Below are positions 13,581 to 22,446 of a stretch of DNA of 64,000 bases, in pieces. A program made the position numbers and the translations under genes. The stretch is from NCBI GenBank assembly GCA_958451615.1, contig CAUDQR010000007.1:1-64000 (forward strand). Reading direction: 5' to 3'. This DNA is from an uncultured Collinsella sp. (lineage in GTDB: Bacteria; Actinomycetota; Coriobacteriia; Coriobacteriales; Coriobacteriaceae). Numbering within the stretch: position 1 is the first letter of the stretch; each line of letters starts with the position of its first letter. Under the pieces are notes generated by a model. That model made no database searches. It saw only the letters and a list, made by a program, of their open reading frames with translations, and had not been told where the DNA came from.

Positions 13581-15803
13581 ATGAAGATCATCAAGCGCAG
13601 CGGCACCGAGGTTGTCTTTGACATCGATAAGATCGTCAATGCCATCCGCGCCGCAAACTTGGAGGTCGAGGAGAGCTCTCGTCTTACCGACCGCCAGGTG
13701 GTTTATGCGGCGCAAAACGTCGCCGAGGCATGCGAGAACGCGGGCCACACCGTTTCGGTCGAGGAGATCCAGGATTTGGTCGAGGACGAGATCATGCGTC
13801 TCGACTGCTACGAGGTCGCCCGCCACTACATCATCTATCGCTATGTTCAGAGCCTGAAGCGCCAGAAGAACACGACCGACGACAAGATTCTGTCGCTGAT
13901 CGAGTGCAATAACGAAGAGGTCAAGCAGGAGAACTCTAACAAGAACCCGACCGTCAATTCCGTCCAGCGCGACTATATGGCCGGCGAGATTTCAAAGGAT
14001 CTGACTCAGCGTGTGCTGCTGCCCCAGGAGATCGTGGATGCCCACAATGAGGGCCTGATCCACTTCCACGATTCTGACTACTTTGCCCAGCACATGCATA
14101 ACTGCGACCTGGTGAACCTGGAGGACATGCTCCAGAACGGCACCGTTATCTCGGGCACGCTGATCGAGAAGCCGCACAGCTTCTCGACTGCCTGCAACAT
14201 CGCGACGCAGATTATCGCCCAGGTTGCTTCCTCCCAGTACGGCGGCCAGTCTATTTCGCTGACCCATCTTGCCCCGTTTGTTGAGGTGAGCCGTCAAAAG
14301 ATTCGCGGCGAGGTTGCCCGCGAGCTCGAGGAGCTCGGTGTTTCGGCATCTGCCGAAAAGGTCCGTGAGGTCGTTGAGGACCGTCTGCGCGATGAGATCC
14401 GTCGCGGCGTCCAGACGATTCAGTATCAGGTCGTGACCCTTATGACCACCAATGGCCAGGCGCCGTTCGTGACGGTCTTTATGTATCTCAATGAGGCCCG
14501 TACGCCCCAGGAGAAGCACGACCTTGCCATGATCGTGGAGGAGACGCTTCGTCAACGCTATGAGGGCGTTAAGAACGAAGCCGGTGTGTGGATTACCCCG
14601 GCATTCCCCAAGCTTATCTATGTACTCGAGGACGATAACGTTCACGAGAATTCTCCGTACTTCTACCTGACCCAGCTGGCTGCCAAGTGCACCGCCAAGC
14701 GCATGGTGCCCGATTACATCTCCGAGAAGAAGATGCGCGAGCTCAAGCTGTCGAAGGGCGAGACCGCCGGCAACGGCGATTGCTACACCTGCATGGGTTG
14801 TCGCAGTTTCCTGACGCCCGACCGCTCGGGCAACGGCTTTAACAATGTTGCCAACGCGCTGAACTATGACCCGACCAAACCTAAGTACTATGGCCGCTTT
14901 AACCAGGGTGTTGTGACCATCAACCTGCCCGATGTCGCGCTGAGCTCGCATCAGGACATGGACAAGTTCTGGAAAATCTTCGACGAGCGCCTCGAGCTGT
15001 GCCACCGCGCCCTGCTGTGCCGTCATGAGCGTCTGATGGGTACGCTTTCGGATGCCGCACCGATTCTTTGGCAGTACGGCGCCCTGGCGCGTCTGAAGAA
15101 GGGCGAGACGATCGATAAGCTGCTCGTGGGCGGCTATTCCACCATCAGCCTGGGGTATGCCGGCCTGTATGAGTGCGTCAAGTACATGACGGGCCACAGC
15201 CACACCGAGAAGGAGGGCACGCCCTTTGCCATGGCCGTCATGCAGCGCATGAACGACAAGTGCGCCGAGTGGAAGGCCGAAAGCGATATTGACTTCTCGC
15301 TGTACGGTACCCCGCTTGAGTCGACGACCTACAAGTTCGCCAAGTGCCTGCAGCGTCGTTTTGGCATCATCCCGGGCGTGACGGACAAGGGCTACATCAC
15401 CAACAGCTACCACGTCCACGTGTCCGAGGAGATCGACGCATTCGACAAGCTCAAGTTCGAGGGCATGTTCCAGCAGCTTTCGCCGGGCGGTGCCATCTCC
15501 TACGTCGAGGTTCCCAACATGCAGGACAACCTCAAGGCTGTCATCCGCGTGATGCAGTACATCTACGACAACATCATGTACGCCGAGCTCAACACCAAGA
15601 GCGACTACTGCCAGGTGTGCGGCTACGATGGCGAGATCAAGATTGTCGAGGATGACGGCAAGCTGGTGTGGGAGTGCCCCAGCTGCGGCAACCGCGACCA
15701 GGAGAAGATGAATGTCGCCCGTCGCACGTGCGGCTACATCGGTACCCAGTTCTGGAACCAGGGTCGAACCGAGGAGATCCGCGACCGCGTGCTGCATCTC
15801 TAA
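13581..15803 (+). CDS. nrdD: Anaerobic ribonucleoside-triphosphate reductase
   Basis: Class III ribonucleotide reductase catalytic subunit, 740 aa, making dNTPs under anoxia. An N-terminal ATP-cone (residues about 1-90, beginning MKIIKRSGTEVVFD) provides allosteric control. The C-terminus has the zinc-site cysteines CQVC...CPSC and the glycyl-radical segment RRTCGYIGTQFWNQGR. The ATG at 13581 follows AAAGAGG; upstream in-frame codons have no such site. The activase NrdG is encoded about 430 bases downstream behind a large palindrome. A NrdR box lies in the leader. Confidence 0.95.
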   Translation: MKIIKRSGTEVVFDIDKIVNAIRAANLEVEESSRLTDRQVVYAAQNVAEACENAGHTVSVEEIQDLVEDEIMRLDCYEVARHYIIYRYVQSLKRQKNTTDDKILSLIECNNEEVKQENSNKNPTVNSVQRDYMAGEISKDLTQRVLLPQEIVDAHNEGLIHFHDSDYFAQHMHNCDLVNLEDMLQNGTVISGTLIEKPHSFSTACNIATQIIAQVASSQYGGQSISLTHLAPFVEVSRQKIRGEVARELEELGVSASAEKVREVVEDRLRDEIRRGVQTIQYQVVTLMTTNGQAPFVTVFMYLNEARTPQEKHDLAMIVEETLRQRYEGVKNEAGVWITPAFPKLIYVLEDDNVHENSPYFYLTQLAAKCTAKRMVPDYISEKKMRELKLSKGETAGNGDCYTCMGCRSFLTPDRSGNGFNNVANALNYDPTKPKYYGRFNQGVVTINLPDVALSSHQDMDKFWKIFDERLELCHRALLCRHERLMGTLSDAAPILWQYGALARLKKGETIDKLLVGGYSTISLGYAGLYECVKYMTGHSHTEKEGTPFAMAVMQRMNDKCAEWKAESDIDFSLYGTPLESTTYKFAKCLQRRFGIIPGVTDKGYITNSYHVHVSEEIDAFDKLKFEGMFQQLSPGGAISYVEVPNMQDNLKAVIRVMQYIYDNIMYAELNTKSDYCQVCGYDGEIKIVEDDGKLVWECPSCGNRDQEKMNVARRTCGYIGTQFWNQGRTEEIRDRVLHL

Positions 15804-15814
15804 TAGTCATCCCA

Positions 15815-15952
15815 GGCCGCCCCGTAGCGAGGCCCCGGACCTTTACTCGCTATTTCGGACAGTCCTGGCTCACGACGGAGGCGCCACTGGCGCCTCCTGT
15901 TCGTGCGGAACTCATATCGAGCAAAGGTCCGGGGCCTCGCTACGGGGCGGCC
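15815..15952. repeat. Large palindromic element, related type (copy 3)
   Basis: Perfect 30-base outer arms lie at 15815-15844 and 15923-15952. The inner hairpin GGAGGCGCC-ACT-GGCGCCTCC is flanked, on the minus strand, by TTCCGCA on one side and TGTCCGA on the other. These same heptamers flank the inner hairpin of copies 1 and 2, but the spacing and remaining loop bases differ. It lies between nrdD and nrdG, 11 bases after the nrdD stop, and could act as a terminator or processing site. Confidence 0.7.
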
Positions 15953-16229
15953 AAGTTGATGTAGCTGAGATGCAGCATGCGGTCTGCTCACTCCTCGAAG
16001 TTCTTAGCGGAAATAATTCGAGCTGCAGCTGCGATTTACTTGCGATGGCGGTTGAGCCGCAACCCAGTTTTTATTGGACCTCGAACCCTATACTCGATGT
16101 TCGCTTCGTTCATTGAGTTGCCTTTTGCATGAGGCCGGGACATATCGTCCCGCCCGCAGTTTCGCAGGCCGCAGGCCGAGAATGTTTGAGGACGGGATGA
16201 TATGCTCCAGACCCCCAGGAAGGTTACTT
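15953..16229 (+). other. Leader region of nrdG with alternative pairings
   Basis: No ORF is supported. CGGGACATATCGTCCCG can form a local hairpin (about 16136-16152). CATATCGTCCCG (16141-16152) can instead pair with CGGGATGATATG (16193-16204, 11 of 12 positions), enclosing GC-rich repeats of GCAGGCC. Mutually exclusive pairings suggest, but do not prove, a structured leader controlling nrdG. Confidence 0.35.
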
Positions 16230-16811
16230 ATGAACTACGCGAACATTAAATATTTCGACATTGCCGATGGGGAAGGTGTTCGTACTTCTCTGTTTGTGAG
16301 CGGGTGCCGTCGTGGGTGCAAGAATTGCTTTAACTCTGTTGCGTGGGACTTTGCTGCGGGCGAGCCCTTTGATCGTGCCGTCGAGGACAAGATTATCGAG
16401 AGCCTCGATCATCCCTTTATTGACGGCCTGACGATTCTGGGCGGAGAGCCCATGGAGCCCGAGAACCAGGCGGGGCTCGTTGAGTTTGTCGAGCGTGTTC
16501 GTGCCGCTTATCCTGCGGGGTCAGGAAAGACCATTTGGTGTTTTACCGGCGATGTGCTCGAGGAGCTTATGCCGGGAGGACGCCACCATACCGAGGTCAC
16601 GGACCGTATCCTTACCTGTCTTGATATGTTGGTGGACGGCCCGTTTGTTCAGGACCTGTACGATATCACGCTGCGCTTTAGGGGCTCGAGTAACCAGCGC
16701 GTGATCGATATGAACGCCACGCGCGCCCGTGCTGAGCGCGAGGGCGTTGCGCTTTGTGATGCGGTTGAACTTTGGCGTGATGATCCGGTCTATTCGACCC
16801 ATACTATGTAG
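16230..16811 (+). CDS. nrdG: Anaerobic ribonucleotide reductase activating protein
   Basis: Radical SAM activase of 193 aa that places the glycyl radical on NrdD. The cluster-binding motif CRRGCKNC is near residue 27, after MNYANIKYFDIADGEGVR. The ATG at 16230 follows AGGAAGG by 6 bases; a longer in-frame reading from 16074 lacks family similarity. Length fits NrdG. The separation from nrdD by a palindrome and a possible structured leader indicates independent control. Confidence 0.93.
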   Translation: MNYANIKYFDIADGEGVRTSLFVSGCRRGCKNCFNSVAWDFAAGEPFDRAVEDKIIESLDHPFIDGLTILGGEPMEPENQAGLVEFVERVRAAYPAGSGKTIWCFTGDVLEELMPGGRHHTEVTDRILTCLDMLVDGPFVQDLYDITLRFRGSSNQRVIDMNATRARAEREGVALCDAVELWRDDPVYSTHTM

Positions 16812-16877
16812 CTTGTGGTCGATGCCGGAGGGCGTGGTACCATAGCGCGAACGTGAAATCGGAAAAGTGAGGCCCAG

Positions 16878-17435
16878 ATGGTCGATCAGGAAAAAGTCGA
16901 GGCCGCCATTAAGCTGTTGCTTGAGGGCATAGGCGAGGACCCAACTCGTGAGGGCCTGCTGGAGACCCCGGCGCGCGTTGCCCGTATGTATGGTGAGATC
17001 GCCGGCGGCATGGACCAGAGTGCCGAGGAGCACCTGTCCAAAACCTTTGCCGTCGCTTCGAACGATTTGGTTATCGAGCGCGACATTACGTTCTACTCGC
17101 TGTGCGAACATCATCTGCTGCCGTTTTATGGCAAGGCCGCCATTGGTTATATCCCTAACGGTCGGGTGGCTGGGCTTTCCAAGCTCGCCCGCACGGTTGA
17201 GGTTTATGCCCGCCGTCTTCAGCTGCAGGAGCAACTGTGCACACAGGTTGCCGATGCCCTCATGGATTATCTCGCTCCCCAGGGAGCGATTGTGTTGATG
17301 GAGGCCGAGCATATGTGCATGACGATGCGTGGCGTGCAAAAGCCCGGCACCAAGACCGTGACGCTTGCTCGCCGCGGCGTCTTTGAGACCGATCCCGCGC
17401 TCGAGGAGCGTTTCTTTAGGATGCTGGGCCGCTAA
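16878..17435 (+). CDS. folE: GTP cyclohydrolase I
   Basis: First enzyme of tetrahydrofolate synthesis, converting GTP to 7,8-dihydroneopterin triphosphate; 185 aa. The zinc and catalytic residues are visible in [12 protein letters not shown] and in [17 protein letters not shown] (Cys and His ligands intact, so the zinc-dependent FolE1 type). SD GTGAGG precedes the ATG. The next gene starts two bases after the stop, and the aldolase folB follows, so this is a partial folate operon. Confidence 0.95.
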   Translation: MVDQEKVEAAIKLLLEGIGEDPTREGLLETPARVARMYGEIAGGMDQSAEEHLSKTFAVASNDLVIERDITFYSLCEHHLLPFYGKAAIGYIPNGRVAGLSKLARTVEVYARRLQLQEQLCTQVADALMDYLAPQGAIVLMEAEHMCMTMRGVQKPGTKTVTLARRGVFETDPALEERFFRMLGR

Positions 17436-17437
17436 CC

Positions 17438-18019
17438 ATGAGAGTCGTCAACGACTTTACATCGAAGACCGATGAGGGGACGTCGCGTCGCGGCTTTATG
17501 GCTTCGGGCCTGGCCCCCTTTGGTGCCATGCCTCGCATTGATTACATTTGTGCCAACGGGCTGTTCCGGCGGCACCTGGGTAACATCGTACAGTTGGAAT
17601 CGGGGCGCATCTTCTGCCGCCACGGTATTGACCATCTGCTCGATGTCGCTCGCATTATGTGGATCAAGAATCTCGAGGAACAGCTCGAATTTGACCGCGA
17701 GGTCATCTACGCCACGGCACTTCTTCACGATATCGGCAAAGATGAACAGTATGAATCGGGTATATCCCATGATGTTGCAAGCGAACGCGTCGCTGATGCG
17801 ATTCTCGGCGGCATGCCCGATGACGTGGCGTTTGAGCCGGCCGATGCCGCAGCCATTAAGACGGCCATTCTGGGCCATCGAAAGCTGCGCGTGAACAGCC
17901 AACCGCTTGAGCGTCTGCTCTATGCAGCCGACAAAGCGTCGCGTGCCTGCTTTGCATGCCCCGCGCGCAACGCTTGCAACTGGAGCGATGATAAAAAGAA
18001 CCTGTCGATTCGCGTGTAG
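17438..18019 (+). CDS. HD-domain hydrolase in the folate operon
   Basis: Predicted HD-superfamily phosphohydrolase, 193 aa. The metal-binding His-Asp pair is in LLHDIGKDE near residue 95, with earlier His in RHGIDHLLDVAR and later residues in ILGHRKL and LLYAADKASR. A Cys-rich tail, CFACPARNAC, could bind a metal. It starts two bases after folE and is followed by folB. No dihydroneopterin triphosphate pyrophosphatase of the Nudix kind is seen here, so a role in removing phosphate from the FolE product is an attractive inference, not a known function. Confidence 0.75.
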   Translation: MRVVNDFTSKTDEGTSRRGFMASGLAPFGAMPRIDYICANGLFRRHLGNIVQLESGRIFCRHGIDHLLDVARIMWIKNLEEQLEFDREVIYATALLHDIGKDEQYESGISHDVASERVADAILGGMPDDVAFEPADAAAIKTAILGHRKLRVNSQPLERLLYAADKASRACFACPARNACNWSDDKKNLSIRV

Positions 18020-18062
18020 TTAGTTTGCGCGGTCGGGGTTCTAAACGAAGGAGACGATCGCG

Positions 18063-18548
18063 TTGAGTAACAAGAAACTGCCCGAGAATGCAACCAAGAC
18101 CGAAGGCGCCGAGCTCGCCCGCCGTGGAAGGGGCGAAATATCCACCGCAACGGCGGTGCCTCACGTGAGCTATGACGATCTGCGCCATGCCGATCGTATT
18201 GTCATTGACGGCCTTGAGGTTTTTGCCAACCATGGCGTGTATCCCGAGGAGAACGCGCTGGGTCAGAAGTTCATCGTTTCTCTGGTGCTCTATGCCGACC
18301 TTCGCGCGGCGGGGGAGCACGATAACCTGGACGCCTCGATTGACTACGGCTCGGTGTGCCACGATGTCGATGGCTATCTGCGCGAGCACACGTTTAAGCT
18401 CATCGAGGCGGCAGCCGAGGGGACAGCCCAGATGCTGCTGCGCCGTTATCCCTCGCTGCTTGGTGTGCGCATAAAGCTCGATAAGCCGTGGGCTCCTGTT
18501 GGCCTGCCCCTGGCAAGCTGCGGTGTCGAGATCGAGCGCGTGCGGTAA
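18063..18548 (+). CDS. folB: Dihydroneopterin aldolase
   Basis: Converts 7,8-dihydroneopterin to 6-hydroxymethyl-dihydropterin and glycolaldehyde. The protein is 161 aa from a TTG start at 18063 that is supported by GAAGGAG. The FolB core begins near residue 41 with DRIVIDGLEVFANHGVYPEE and ends PVGLPLASCGVEIERVR, with the catalytic Lys in IKLDKPWAP. The first 40 residues are a charged extension not typical of FolB, so an internal start is possible. No folP or folK follows; the next gene is convergent, six bases away. Confidence 0.9.
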   Translation: MSNKKLPENATKTEGAELARRGRGEISTATAVPHVSYDDLRHADRIVIDGLEVFANHGVYPEENALGQKFIVSLVLYADLRAAGEHDNLDASIDYGSVCHDVDGYLREHTFKLIEAAAEGTAQMLLRRYPSLLGVRIKLDKPWAPVGLPLASCGVEIERVR

Positions 18549-18554
18549 CCGGTT

Positions 18555-19331
18555 CTAATACGTCTCTATGGGTGGCTGCTTGAGCCGCTGCGACAGAGCT
18601 CTATTGTTGGGACAGTACGTGTCGAGCAGGGCGTGAAAACGCTGATTGTGGCTTGGCTCGAGCAAGTGGACGAACTCGTGGGCGACAACTATGTCGAGGC
18701 ATTCGACGGGGTAGGCGGCGAGCTCGCGCGTGATGCGAATGGCGCCGGATTTGGGCGTGCATGATCCCCAGCGCGTTTTCATGCTGCGCACGGAGATGCG
18801 GGCCACGGTGACGCCCATTGCGACTTCGTACGCGTGCACGATGTCGCGCAGCGCCGATGTGACCTCGGACGCATAGAGCTGGTCGATGTGGGCTTGGAGC
18901 TCATCGGACGTTAGGCCGTCGGGGATTGCGTGCCGCTTGGCCTGTGGGCCTTCGTCCGATTCATCGGTACCCATAAAACTTGCGAAGGTGGCCTGTTTGG
19001 GTCGCGGTGCGGGTGATGCAAAGTTGTGATCGAGTGCATCCTGTACCGTGATGGGCTTGCCCCAAAGTGCAATGATGGACGAGGGGCTGAGCGGCTCTCG
19101 TGCCGTCGCCTGACGCTGCTCGCGCTGGGCAAGTCGGCTGGTAATCCAGGCGCTGTTGCGCTTCACAAACGCTTCGATACGCTCGCGGGTGGCGCCGAGC
19201 GGTGCGCTGGCGTGGACCTCACCGCTCGAAGTGACGCGTAGGTTGAAGTTCTTGACGCACTTTTTGGTAACGACGACGGGGATGGGCGTCCCTCCGGGTG
19301 GGTTTGCGGAATTCGTAACCTGCTGCGCCAA
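18555..19331 (-). CDS. YgjP-like zinc metallopeptidase
   Basis: Predicted M48-like/DUF45 metal-dependent hydrolase, 258 aa. The C-terminal zinc motif is VVAHEFVHLLEPSHNQRFH (HExxH and a third His), preceded by the family hallmark MKTRWGSCTPKSGAIR. A TTG at 19331 is preferred because AAAGGA lies 6 bases upstream of it; a longer reading starts at a TTG at 19394 without an SD site. The N-terminal third carries the fold seen in this family (LRVTSSGEVHASAPLGATRE). Substrate is unknown. It is convergent with folB and upstream of no obvious partner. Confidence 0.8.
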   Translation of the reverse strand: MAQQVTNSANPPGGTPIPVVVTKKCVKNFNLRVTSSGEVHASAPLGATRERIEAFVKRNSAWITSRLAQREQRQATAREPLSPSSIIALWGKPITVQDALDHNFASPAPRPKQATFASFMGTDESDEGPQAKRHAIPDGLTSDELQAHIDQLYASEVTSALRDIVHAYEVAMGVTVARISVRSMKTRWGSCTPKSGAIRITRELAAYPVECLDIVVAHEFVHLLEPSHNQRFHALLDTYCPNNRALSQRLKQPPIETY

Positions 19332-19405
19332 CCGCGGTCCTTTGGTTGGGGGCCGGGCGGCCTTGTCGCCCGTTCGGCATGCCGGCCCGCTCAAGGGATG
19401 TGAAA

Positions 19406-20419
19406 TTAATAACGCTCGAAGAAGGCAAGGGCATTGTCACTGCAGAGCTTTTGCATCACGGTCTTGCCAAAATGCTTGGAGAGCATGTTCTGGAATTCGG
19501 GCATCTTGCTGGCATCGGAGAGGAACTCGGGCACCGCGGCGCCGTCCCAGTCGCCGCCGAGCGCGATGACGTCTTCGCCACCCAGGTCAAGCCAGTGTTC
19601 GATATGCGCCGCCAGCTGGTCGAAGGTGACATCTGCGGCGGTCTCGTCGGTTGCGTCGTTGGAGAGGAACTCGCTGCAGTAGTTGAGGCCGACGATGCCG
19701 CCCATGTCGCGAATGGTGCGGAACTGGTCGTCGGTGAGGTTGCGCCTGACGCCGCAAACCGCGCGGGAGTTAGAGTGGCTGGCGACGAAGGGGCGCGTGG
19801 CATGCGCAACAACCTCGTCAAAGCACTCGTCGTTGAGGTGGGAGACGTCGAGCACCATGCCGGCGTGCTCCATCTGCGTAAGTGCCTCAATGCCGGCGGC
19901 GGTGAGACCGGCGTGGGTGTCGTGTCCGCTCGCGAGCGGTCCCTGCGCGTTCCAGCTAAGCGACGACATGAGTACGCCCAAGCTCTTGAGCACCTCGATC
20001 AGCGCGGGGTCCTCGGCAAAGAACGTGGCGTTTTCGATGGTGTGGATGCAGGCGACCTTGCCGTCCTTGAGCGCAGGGCGAATGTCAGCGGCGCTGCGTA
20101 CGTTGACCATGCGGTCGTGGTTGAGCATTGCCTGGCCGCTCATATGCGCCATGATCTGCGCCTGGAAGCGCGCGGCGTGGGCGGTGGGGATCTCGTCGGG
20201 GACAAACGTGGCGAAGCACTGTGCCCACGGCGTGTTGCCGATCTTTGCGAGCGAGATGGCGCAGGCGTTGCCCTCGATGAGGTCGAAATCTTGCGGATGC
20301 GTTTCGTCGCCGGGGAAATAGCCGTCGGTGCCGGCGGTAAAGCGCAGGTCGAGATCGAGCGTGGCCCAGCCGATGCGGTCGGCGGTGTCGCAGTGTAGGT
20401 CAAATACGGGATATGCCAT
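19406..20419 (-). CDS. Membrane-dipeptidase-like metallopeptidase (M19 family)
   Basis: Zinc dipeptidase of the renal dipeptidase family, 337 aa, predicted cytoplasmic because it lacks a signal peptide. Metal ligands are visible in FDLHCDT (HxD), the bridging Glu in IHTIEN, His in VLDVSHLND and ASHSNSR, and Asp in GGDWDG. The ATG at 20419 follows GGAGG; an upstream in-frame ATG is not supported. It probably trims dipeptides, consistent with the peptide importer at the start of the window, but no operon link exists. Confidence 0.88.
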   Translation of the reverse strand: MAYPVFDLHCDTADRIGWATLDLDLRFTAGTDGYFPGDETHPQDFDLIEGNACAISLAKIGNTPWAQCFATFVPDEIPTAHAARFQAQIMAHMSGQAMLNHDRMVNVRSAADIRPALKDGKVACIHTIENATFFAEDPALIEVLKSLGVLMSSLSWNAQGPLASGHDTHAGLTAAGIEALTQMEHAGMVLDVSHLNDECFDEVVAHATRPFVASHSNSRAVCGVRRNLTDDQFRTIRDMGGIVGLNYCSEFLSNDATDETAADVTFDQLAAHIEHWLDLGGEDVIALGGDWDGAAVPEFLSDASKMPEFQNMLSKHFGKTVMQKLCSDNALAFFERY

Positions 20420-20539
20420 GGTTCCTCCGGTTGCAGCGTTTCTTTGCAAACTGTCTTTGAATTGTATGACTAGGGTATAGTTAGCGCCATATGTTCATGG
20501 CGGCCCGCGTTGTGCGCCGCCCTTATCACGGAGGTTTCC

Positions 20540-20968
20540 ATGTCCAACCAGGGCAAGAAGGTCAAGACTCATTATCGCGGCACGCTCGACGACGGCACGC
20601 AGTTCGATAGCTCCTACGATCGCGGCGAGCCGCTGGAGTTCACCTGCGGCGCCGGTCAGATGATCAAGGGCTTCGATGCCGCTGTTGTCGACATGCAGGT
20701 GGGCGAGAAGAAGACCGTGCACATTCCTGCTGCCGATGCCTACGGCGAGCGCAACCCCGAGATGGTCCTGACCTTCCCGGCCGAACAGGTTCCCAACATC
20801 GAGCAAATCGAGAAGGGCATGAAGCTCTTCCTGTCCACGCCGAGCGGTATGCCCGTCCCCGCCGTGGTCATCGATGTAACGCCCGAGGCCGTGACGCTCG
20901 ACGCCAACCACGAGCTGGCCGGCAAGGATCTCAACTTTGATATCGAGCTCGTCGAGGTCGAGGGCTAG
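20540..20968 (+). CDS. FKBP-type peptidyl-prolyl isomerase, SlyD-like
   Basis: Two-domain FKBP, 142 aa. The isomerase core opens with VKTHYRGTLDDGTQFDSS and GQMIKGFDAAV. The insert-in-flap region follows DAYGERNPEM and runs through FPAEQVPNIEQIEKGMKL. The core closes with NHELAGKDLNFDIELVEVEG. This is the SlyD arrangement, but the His-rich metal-binding tail of enterobacterial SlyD is missing. The ATG follows GGAGG by 6 bases. It overlaps no neighbour but lies three bases before a UreE-like gene, hinting at a joint role in metal delivery. Confidence 0.88.
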   Translation: MSNQGKKVKTHYRGTLDDGTQFDSSYDRGEPLEFTCGAGQMIKGFDAAVVDMQVGEKKTVHIPAADAYGERNPEMVLTFPAEQVPNIEQIEKGMKLFLSTPSGMPVPAVVIDVTPEAVTLDANHELAGKDLNFDIELVEVEG

Positions 20969-20971
20969 AGT

Positions 20972-21550
20972 ATGCCTGAACGCTTGGTTTCGACGACATG
21001 CTTGGGAAATCTCAACGATCCGTCCTATGAACTCCTGCTTCGCCGGAAGTTAGGCGGCGTCTTTGAAGTTGACGAGCTGCTGCTCGATTGGGACCAGGCT
21101 GATGTATGCGCGTTTGCGGGCGTGACGGAGCTGGGGCGCACGGTCGATGTTCGGCTGGATTCCGCTGACGGCGGTCGTCTTGCCGACGGCGACGTGCTCG
21201 CCATCGACCGTTCGGGCATGGTGCCCGTGGCGGTTGTCGTGCGCCTGCGCAGCGCCGAGGTCTATTTGGTCGAAGTCGACCGCATGGATCCGATTGCGCT
21301 CGCGCATGCGTGCTGGGAGATCGGCAACATGCATGCGCCGCTCTTCCGGGGCGACTCGGACGAGCATACCGTGCGCATGTATACGCCGGTGCAGCCGGTT
21401 TTGGGCCGTATGCTTCGCGGCGTCGAGGGAGCTCGAATCTCGATCGTTTCGCGCGAGCTCGATGCGGGCCGACGCTTTGCGTCGAGCGCGGCCGATGTTG
21501 TCGTGAGCATGGCTCCGGACTTTACCATCGTTAAAAAGACGCGCGACTAA
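20972..21550 (+). CDS. UreE-like metallochaperone
   Basis: A 192-aa protein whose central/C-terminal region, VYLVEVDRMDPIALAHACWEIGNMHAPLF (given here as the motif around residues 95-125), matches the UreE C-domain pattern of an ALAHA helix followed by GNxHxPL with the conserved metal-binding His. The N-terminal half resembles the UreE peptide-binding beta domain (RLADGDVLAIDRSG). There is no His-rich tail. No urease or hydrogenase genes are in the window. It follows the SlyD-like gene by three bases, so the pair is one transcription unit. Its client metalloenzyme is unknown. Confidence 0.65.
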   Translation: MPERLVSTTCLGNLNDPSYELLLRRKLGGVFEVDELLLDWDQADVCAFAGVTELGRTVDVRLDSADGGRLADGDVLAIDRSGMVPVAVVVRLRSAEVYLVEVDRMDPIALAHACWEIGNMHAPLFRGDSDEHTVRMYTPVQPVLGRMLRGVEGARISIVSRELDAGRRFASSAADVVVSMAPDFTIVKKTRD

Positions 21551-21633
21551 GCGCGCGTATGCGCAAGACGGGCTTTGAGGGGTGACCGATCAAGGTCCGT
21601 CTTGCTGTTGATAGGAGGCTTTGGGGGAAGCAT

Positions 21634-22431
21634 ATGGGTCTTGAGGGAATCAAGCTGATTGCATGCGATTTGGACGGCACGTTGCTGCACCCGGGGGAGC
21701 GCGAGCCGCGTTCCGAGGCCTTTGAGCTTATCGATGAGCTACATCGTCGCGGTATCGTGTTTATGCCGGCGAGTGGCCGTCAATATGCGAGCCTGCGCTA
21801 CCTGTTTGCCCCGGTGGCCGATGAACTCGCCTATGTATGCGAAAACGGAGCCCTGGTCATGAGCGAGGGGCGTGCCGTGGTCAAGCGTTCTATGGAGCGT
21901 GGCCTGGCCATGGATATCGCGAATGCCGTGGTTGCGTACCCCCATGCCGACGTGACCCTTTCGTGCGAGGGACACCTCTACACCATGAGCAGCAACGATG
22001 CGTTTGTTGACCACCTGCGTTATGAGGTCCATTGTGATGTGGCGGTAGTCGACCGTCCCGAAGACATTGACGAGGATGTCATTAAGATTGCCTTCCAGAC
22101 GCCCGAGGCGGAGCAGCCGGCGGCGCTGGAGTATTTTGTGCGTCGCTTTAGCGACCGGGTCGATGTGATGACGTCGGGAACCGAATGGACCGACTTTATC
22201 GGCTTTGATTCGGGCAAGGGGTCCGCGCTTGCCGATTATGGCTGTGCGCTGGGGATCTCACCTAACGAAATGATGGCGTTTGGCGATAACGAAAACGATC
22301 GCGACATGCTCAACGTGGTGGGCCATCCCTATCTGATGGAGAGCTGCAATCCCAGCATGCGCGGTGTCAATGACCGTGTCCGCTACGTGCGCACGGTCGA
22401 AGAGGAGCTGCGTCGTCTACTTGCTGAGTAG
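21634..22431 (+). CDS. Cof-type HAD phosphatase
   Basis: HAD-superfamily type IIB hydrolase, 265 aa. Motif I is CDLDGTLLHP, motif II is in MPASGRQY, motif III Lys is within DSGKGSALADY, and motif IV is AFGDNENDRDML. The cap domain lies between residues about 85 and 190. Such enzymes dephosphorylate sugar phosphates or flavin and pyridoxal phosphates. SD GGGGGAAG precedes the ATG. It is followed tail-to-tail by the Fur-family gene after 15 bases. Confidence 0.88.
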   Translation: MGLEGIKLIACDLDGTLLHPGEREPRSEAFELIDELHRRGIVFMPASGRQYASLRYLFAPVADELAYVCENGALVMSEGRAVVKRSMERGLAMDIANAVVAYPHADVTLSCEGHLYTMSSNDAFVDHLRYEVHCDVAVVDRPEDIDEDVIKIAFQTPEAEQPAALEYFVRRFSDRVDVMTSGTEWTDFIGFDSGKGSALADYGCALGISPNEMMAFGDNENDRDMLNVVGHPYLMESCNPSMRGVNDRVRYVRTVEEELRRLLAE

Positions 22432-22446
22432 GCATGTCCCAAACAT

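Noticed and set aside
19346..20398. 350-codon plus-strand frame opposite the M19 dipeptidase
   Set aside because: Shadow of the real minus-strand gene, which has metal-binding motifs and a good SD.
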